Shown here: piece by piece, positions 6,979-10,199 of the stretch
Layout: each line of letters begins with the position of its first letter
How positions within the stretch are numbered: the first letter of the stretch is position 1
From: Bryobacterales bacterium
GTDB lineage: Bacteria; Acidobacteriota; Terriglobia; Bryobacterales; Bryobacteraceae
Reading direction: 5' to 3'
DNA length: 10,199 bases
Assembly: GCA_003517725.1 (NCBI GenBank)
Contig: DOZZ01000169.1
Location: forward strand, 1-10,199
The notes under the pieces: generated by a model
Databases searched by the model: none
What the model saw: only the letters and a program-made list of their open reading frames with translations
Told to the model about the DNA's origin: nothing
Made by a program: the position numbers and the translations under genes

Positions 6979-7035
6979 AAAGGTACTTATTGTCCATGCC
7001 GAGCTCTGGCCGTGCTCATGCTTTTGTTCTATGCC

Positions 7036-7791
7036 ATGGCACTCCAGACCGACCTCAAACAGCAGCAGGAAAAACTCAAAGCGCGTGACCGCATTGTGCT
7101 TGAAAATCTTCCCTTGGTGAAAGCTATCGCAGTGCGGGTACACGAGAGTTTGCCGGTTCACGTGGACCTTGACGACCTTGTGCATGCCGGCGTTCTGGGG
7201 CTGATCGACGCCGCCACCAAATACAACTCCCAGAAGAAGGTCGCATTTCACGCCTATGCCAAACACCGCATCAAAGGCGCCATTCTGGACAGTCTTCGGC
7301 AACTGGACTGGGCCTCGCGCGATATGCGCAAGCGGCACAAGAAGCTCGAAACCATCACGCGCGAGCTGACCGCGCAGTCGCAGGAGGCTCCGTCGGAATC
7401 CGAGATTGCGGCCAAAATGGGCGTGGGTCTGGAGCGCTGGCGGCGCATGGCTCTCGAGCTACGGATGGTGGGGCTGACCTCCATTACGCCCAAGGCCGAC
7501 GAGGAGTTCCAGTCGGTGCCGGAATCCGCTGCGCGCCCGGACTCGCAGCCCGACAACATCCTGGAGCGGCGCCAGATGAGCATTGCGCTCGAAAAAGCCA
7601 TGCGCACGCTGCCCCTGCGCTATCAAAAAGTAGTGTTTTGCTATTACTCGCGGGAGATGACGATGCGCGAGATCGGGGGGCTGCTGGGCATCAATGAAAG
7701 CCGCGTCTCGCAGATCCACAAGGGTGCGCTCGAGCGCATGGCCGAAGCGCTGCAAGCGGTGGGCATCGATTCAGTGGAGTCGCTCACGTAG
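7036..7791 (+). CDS. RNA polymerase sigma factor, FliA/WhiG family
   Basis: Alternative sigma-70 family factor of the FliA/WhiG/SigD group, about 251 residues from the ATG at 7036. Region 2 is clear: LENLPLVKAIA, the core-binding segment DLDDLVHAGVLGLIDAATKY, and the -10 recognition stretch FHAYAKHRIKGAILDSLRQLDWASRDMRKR. Region 3 (SESEIAAKMGV) follows, and region 4 has TLPLRYQKVVFCYYSREMTMREIGGLLGINESRVSQIHKGAL, a helix-turn-helix for the -35. GTG at 7012 and ATG at 7018 are in-frame alternatives; they add a hydrophobic MLMLLFYA that is atypical, and no start has a good Shine-Dalgarno. FliA relatives usually drive flagellar or sporulation genes, but no motility gene is in the window and no anti-sigma factor is adjacent. 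Its stop overlaps the end of the convergent ketosynthase gene by 8 bases, so their transcripts must run into each other. Confidence 0.93.
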   Translation: MALQTDLKQQQEKLKARDRIVLENLPLVKAIAVRVHESLPVHVDLDDLVHAGVLGLIDAATKYNSQKKVAFHAYAKHRIKGAILDSLRQLDWASRDMRKRHKKLETITRELTAQSQEAPSESEIAAKMGVGLERWRRMALELRMVGLTSITPKADEEFQSVPESAARPDSQPDNILERRQMSIALEKAMRTLPLRYQKVVFCYYSREMTMREIGGLLGINESRVSQIHKGALERMAEALQAVGIDSVESLT

Positions 7792-8998
7792 TATGGGCCC
7801 GAAACGCCAGCACTGCGTTCAAGCCGCCGAACGCGAAGGAGTTCGACAGCGCGTACTCCACCGCCAGTTCGCGGGCCACGTTGGGGATCACATCCAGATC
7901 GCAGTCCGGGTCGGCCTCGCGGTAGTTTGCCGTTGGCGGCAGTACGGCATGCCGCAAGGCCAGCAGCGTGGCGCTTGCCTCGAAGGCGCCAGCGGCTCCC
8001 AGGCCGTGGCCGTGCATCGACTTAGTTGAACTGACGGCCAGCCGGCCGGCATGCGGCCCAAACAGTTGGCGGATGGCTGTGGTCTCGGCCGCATCGTTTG
8101 CCAGGGTGCCGGTGCCATGAGCATTGATGTAGCCGATCTGTTCTGGATTGAGCCGCGCATCGCGCAGTGCCATGCGCATGGCTTGCGCGGCGCCCCCCGG
8201 CGAGGGCTGCGTGATATGCGCGGCATCGGCCGACATCCCGAAGCCGGCGATCTCTCCGTAAACCGCCGCGCCCCTGGCCAGCGCGGCCTCCAGCGGTTCC
8301 AGCACCAGCATCGCCGCGCCCTCGCCCAGAATCATGCCGGTACGGTCTTTTGAAAACGGGCGGCACGTGTCGGGCGAGACCACGCGCATGGCTTCCCAGG
8401 CTCGCAAAATACCGAAGCTGAAAGGCGCTTCGCTGCCCCCGGCCAGCGCCAGATCCACGGCGCCGGAACGCACCATCCAGAAGGCATGGCCAATAGCATG
8501 GGTCGAGGACGCGCAAGCCGTCGAAAAAGTAAAACTGGGGCCCGTAATACGGAGTTCCATGGAGATGTGGCTGGCGCCGGCGTTGGCCATGGTCTTCGGA
8601 ATAGTCAGAGGATGTACGCGGTTGCGGCCCTCCTTATAAATTGCCTGGAAGCCCTGGTCTTCGGTGGCCTGTCCGCCCACGCAGGAGCCGGTGACGATGG
8701 CGCTATTCTCACGCAGTTCAGAGGTCCACTGGATCCCGGAATCCGCCGCGGCCTCGCGCGCCGCGATCACCGCGAACTGCGCGAAGCGATCCATGAAGTC
8801 GCACTGCTTCTCAGAGAAGTGATCGGCGGGGCGGTAATGCTGGACTTCGGCGCCGTTCGCGAAGCGCAGCTCCGACATATCCACTTCGCGAACCGGCGCA
8901 ATGCCGCTGGCGCCGGTTCGCAGGCTGCTCCAAAACTCGTGCCGGTTGTGGCCGATGCCGCAGATCGCGCCGATTCCGGTAACCGCAACGCGGCGCAT
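7784..8998 (-). CDS. Beta-ketoacyl-ACP synthase, NodE/FabF-like
   Basis: Thiolase-fold condensing enzyme of 404 residues that extends an acyl chain on ACP with malonyl-ACP. The full KAS II active site is visible: catalytic Cys162 in STACASSTHAIG, His294 in NAHGTGT, Lys326 and His331 in STKSMHGHGLGAAG, and the C-terminal NSFAFGGLN loop (386-395). The TGH-type motif reads HGH here, a small deviation beside the active site. The N-terminus GIGAICGIG and the segment MDRFAQFAVIAAREA (69-83) resemble NodE-type synthases more than housekeeping FabF; this is judged by eye. The ATG at 8998 directly follows the ACP stop, with no bases between and no strong Shine-Dalgarno, so translation is coupled to the ACP. 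The gene therefore probably works with that dedicated ACP rather than in bulk fatty-acid synthesis. Its stop lies inside the end of the convergent sigma-factor gene. Confidence 0.94.
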   Translation of the reverse strand: MRRVAVTGIGAICGIGHNRHEFWSSLRTGASGIAPVREVDMSELRFANGAEVQHYRPADHFSEKQCDFMDRFAQFAVIAAREAAADSGIQWTSELRENSAIVTGSCVGGQATEDQGFQAIYKEGRNRVHPLTIPKTMANAGASHISMELRITGPSFTFSTACASSTHAIGHAFWMVRSGAVDLALAGGSEAPFSFGILRAWEAMRVVSPDTCRPFSKDRTGMILGEGAAMLVLEPLEAALARGAAVYGEIAGFGMSADAAHITQPSPGGAAQAMRMALRDARLNPEQIGYINAHGTGTLANDAAETTAIRQLFGPHAGRLAVSSTKSMHGHGLGAAGAFEASATLLALRHAVLPPTANYREADPDCDLDVIPNVARELAVEYALSNSFAFGGLNAVLAFRAHTT

Positions 8999-9247
8999 TT
9001 ATTTCGGGGCCGCGTCGGCCAGACGCCGGACGCCCTCGATCATGGCGCCAACGGTTTGAATACCGCGCGCTTCTTCATCCGGAATCGAAATATCGAATTC
9101 GCTCTCGAGCGCGAACAAAATGTTGACGCCATCCATGGAATCGATGCCCAACTCTTCGAAGCTCTTGTCGGGCGTGACGCTCTCCATCGGCAAACGCTGC
9201 GTGGCGGCGATCACGCGCAGCACCCTGTCGGTCAGTGCGTCGGACAT
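8999..9247 (-). CDS. Acyl carrier protein
   Basis: 82-residue acidic helical carrier. ELGIDSMDGVNILFALESEF is the canonical phosphopantetheine site: Ser37 in the DSMD box would carry the prosthetic group, and the following Glu-rich helix II is the recognition helix. DISIPDEEARGIQTVGAMI matches the usual helix III region. DSMD in place of the common DSLD is within family range. The ATG at 9247 has a good Shine-Dalgarno (GGAG about 5 bases upstream). The start overlaps the deacetylase by 16 bases, and the TAA abuts the ketosynthase ATG, so the three genes form a tight operon. Pairing with a NodE-like synthase suggests a specialised, NodF-like carrier rather than the housekeeping AcpP, which is normally beside fabD/fabG/fabF. 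Confidence 0.95.
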   Translation of the reverse strand: MSDALTDRVLRVIAATQRLPMESVTPDKSFEELGIDSMDGVNILFALESEFDISIPDEEARGIQTVGAMIEGVRRLADAAPK

Positions 9248-9939
9248 AGCATCTCCGTCAACGTCTCGAGCCGGAACCCGCGTGTGAGCAGCGCCGGCAC
9301 CAGCGCTTCCACGGCCGCCACCGTAGCGGAGATATCGGGCCGCGCTTGCAGCGCCCGGCCGTCATGCAGGCAGATAATGGCCCCATTCTCGGCATGCGCC
9401 ATCACGCGCCGCACAATCTGTTCCGCCGGCAGCCGCCAGTCGCGCCCCACTACGCTCCACATGGCCCCGGTCAGTCCCAGTTCGCGCTGCATGGCGCGAA
9501 ATCCGGGCCAGCGGATACCGTAAGGCGCGCGGCAATAGGTGGGTGTCACGTGCAGCATATTTTCGATAGTGTTCTGGGCTCGCTGAAACTCATGACAAAT
9601 AAACGCGGGGCTTTGGAACGAAAAATAAGGGTGCGTATCGCTGTGGTTTCCGATCTCGTGCCCGGCATCGCGCACCGCGCGGGCGACCTCCGGCAGGCGG
9701 CGAATATTGGCGCCGCACTGGAAAAATGTGGCGCGAGTTGCGGAGGTCTCGAGCGCACGCAGCAATTGCGGAGTGCTCTCGCTGGGACCATCGTCGAACG
9801 TGAGTGCGATAGCGGGACGCCGCCGGTCTCCGCGGTAGACTGAAGGGCCAAAAACCTGGGAGCTCTTGCCCCGCACGGCGTACATCATGCAGGCCACCGA
9901 CCCCAGCATGGCACTCCCCAGGAGCGCGGTCCACCGCAT
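9232..9939 (-). CDS. Polysaccharide deacetylase, NodB domain, membrane-anchored
   Basis: Carbohydrate esterase family 4 (NodB homology) enzyme that removes acetyl groups from N-acetyl amino sugars with a bound metal. About 235 residues from the ATG at 9939. All classic motifs are present: TFDDGP (47-52; Asp49 base, Asp50 metal), HSDTHP (99-104; metal His99 and His103), RAPYG (137-141), and LHDG (191-194, His192). Residues about 4-20 form a hydrophobic segment with a positive start (MRW) and small residues, either a signal peptide or a single anchor, so the domain should face the periplasm. A start at 9996 would add 19 mostly basic residues before the helix; I prefer 9939. It is first in an operon with ACP and ketosynthase, overlapping the ACP gene by 16 bases. 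The target could be peptidoglycan, chitooligosaccharide, an exopolysaccharide or a lipid-linked sugar; sequence alone does not decide. Confidence 0.93.
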   Translation of the reverse strand: MRWTALLGSAMLGSVACMMYAVRGKSSQVFGPSVYRGDRRRPAIALTFDDGPSESTPQLLRALETSATRATFFQCGANIRRLPEVARAVRDAGHEIGNHSDTHPYFSFQSPAFICHEFQRAQNTIENMLHVTPTYCRAPYGIRWPGFRAMQRELGLTGAMWSVVGRDWRLPAEQIVRRVMAHAENGAIICLHDGRALQARPDISATVAAVEALVPALLTRGFRLETLTEMLCPTH

Positions 9940-9950
9940 CGGTTCCGATG
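9937..9950. promoter_or_regulatory. Inverted repeat over the deacetylase start codon
   Basis: CATCGG-TT-CCGATG is a perfect 6-bp inverted repeat whose left arm begins with the complement of the ATG at 9939. On the minus strand a weak extended -10-like TGATACCAT overlaps its outer arm. It could be an operator or a small hairpin limiting translation of the operon's first gene. Confidence 0.25.
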
Positions 9951-10199
9951 GTATCACGCGCCCCCGGCACCTTCCGTGTACAAGCGGGGATCCCATGTGG
10001 CGCGGCTACCGCCGTCCGTGGCTGTCTTTCAGGGCCGAAGGCCTACCGGCAAAGCCAATTGTGGGAGAGGCGAAACGCCGGCTTCCCTCTTGTTTTGTTC
10101 AGCATTTGCCTGCGAAAAGCACCGAAAACAGAAGTCATTTTGCGGTCCAAAGCCAATTTTCGGGCTGAGTTTTGAGGCGCCGCGCGGGGGCTCAGGCAT
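9951..10199. other. No convincing gene; upstream region of the deacetylase operon
   Basis: I find no credible protein or RNA gene here; the open frames lack start signals and family-like sequence. Short self-complementary patches are present (GCGGCTACCGC near 10005-10015 and GGCC-GAA-GGCC near 10034-10044). The 10-mer AAAGCCAATT occurs twice (10051-10060 and 10149-10158). The A/T-richer stretch about 10080-10160 is the likeliest place for the operon promoter, but I cannot assign -35/-10 boxes with confidence. Confidence 0.4.

Noticed and set aside
8486..9523. 345-codon plus-strand frame antisense to the ketosynthase, ACP and deacetylase
   Set aside because: It crosses three genes that each carry clear catalytic motifs and contains no recognisable domain of its own.
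10051..10158. Direct repeat AAAGCCAATT (10051-10060 and 10149-10158)
   Set aside because: Two copies of a 10-mer without regular spacing or matching flanks; kept only as a note in the non-coding upstream region.
9951..10199. FliA-type promoter (TAAA-N15-GCCGATAA) upstream of the Nod-like operon
   Set aside because: I looked on the minus strand; partial matches had the wrong spacing, so control by the neighbouring sigma factor is not supported.

Overview
The window is GC-rich and densely packed with genes from a Gram-negative bacterium. A TonB-family energy transducer indicates an outer membrane. The overall character (GC-rich housekeeping genes, TTG starts, twin intergenic palindromes, a FliA/WhiG-type sigma factor with no flagellar genes nearby) resembles an Acidobacteriota chromosome. 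That placement is an impression, not a demonstration. I see no insertion sequence, phage gene or CRISPR array.

Left part (1-3775). A plus-strand DUF2127 membrane protein gene meets a minus-strand gene block head to tail. The two sides are separated by two nearly back-to-back hairpins of identical design (639-671), which probably end transcription from both directions. Reading leftward, the minus-strand block contains tRNA-Val(GAC), a CspA-type cold-shock protein, an unrecognised 110-residue basic protein, and transketolase.

Middle (3806-6873). A DUF72 (YecE-like) gene runs leftward. Fourteen bases away, a rightward cluster starts: a Gfo/Idh/MocA oxidoreductase resembling UDP-sugar 3-dehydrogenases, an overlapping TonB-family protein, and a tiny two-helix membrane protein. 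The tight spacing suggests one transcript serving the envelope.

Right part (7012-9950). A FliA/WhiG-family sigma factor converges on a three-gene minus-strand operon, and the two coding regions overlap by 8 bases at their stop codons. In transcription order the operon encodes a membrane-anchored NodB-type polysaccharide deacetylase, an acyl carrier protein and a NodE/FabF-type ketoacyl synthase. All junctions overlap or abut. This deacetylase/ACP/ketosynthase set has the same protein types as rhizobial nodB, nodF and nodE, but no NodA or NodC partner is visible. It is the most interesting system here and could make or modify an acylated amino-sugar product. The last roughly 250 bases contain no convincing gene.
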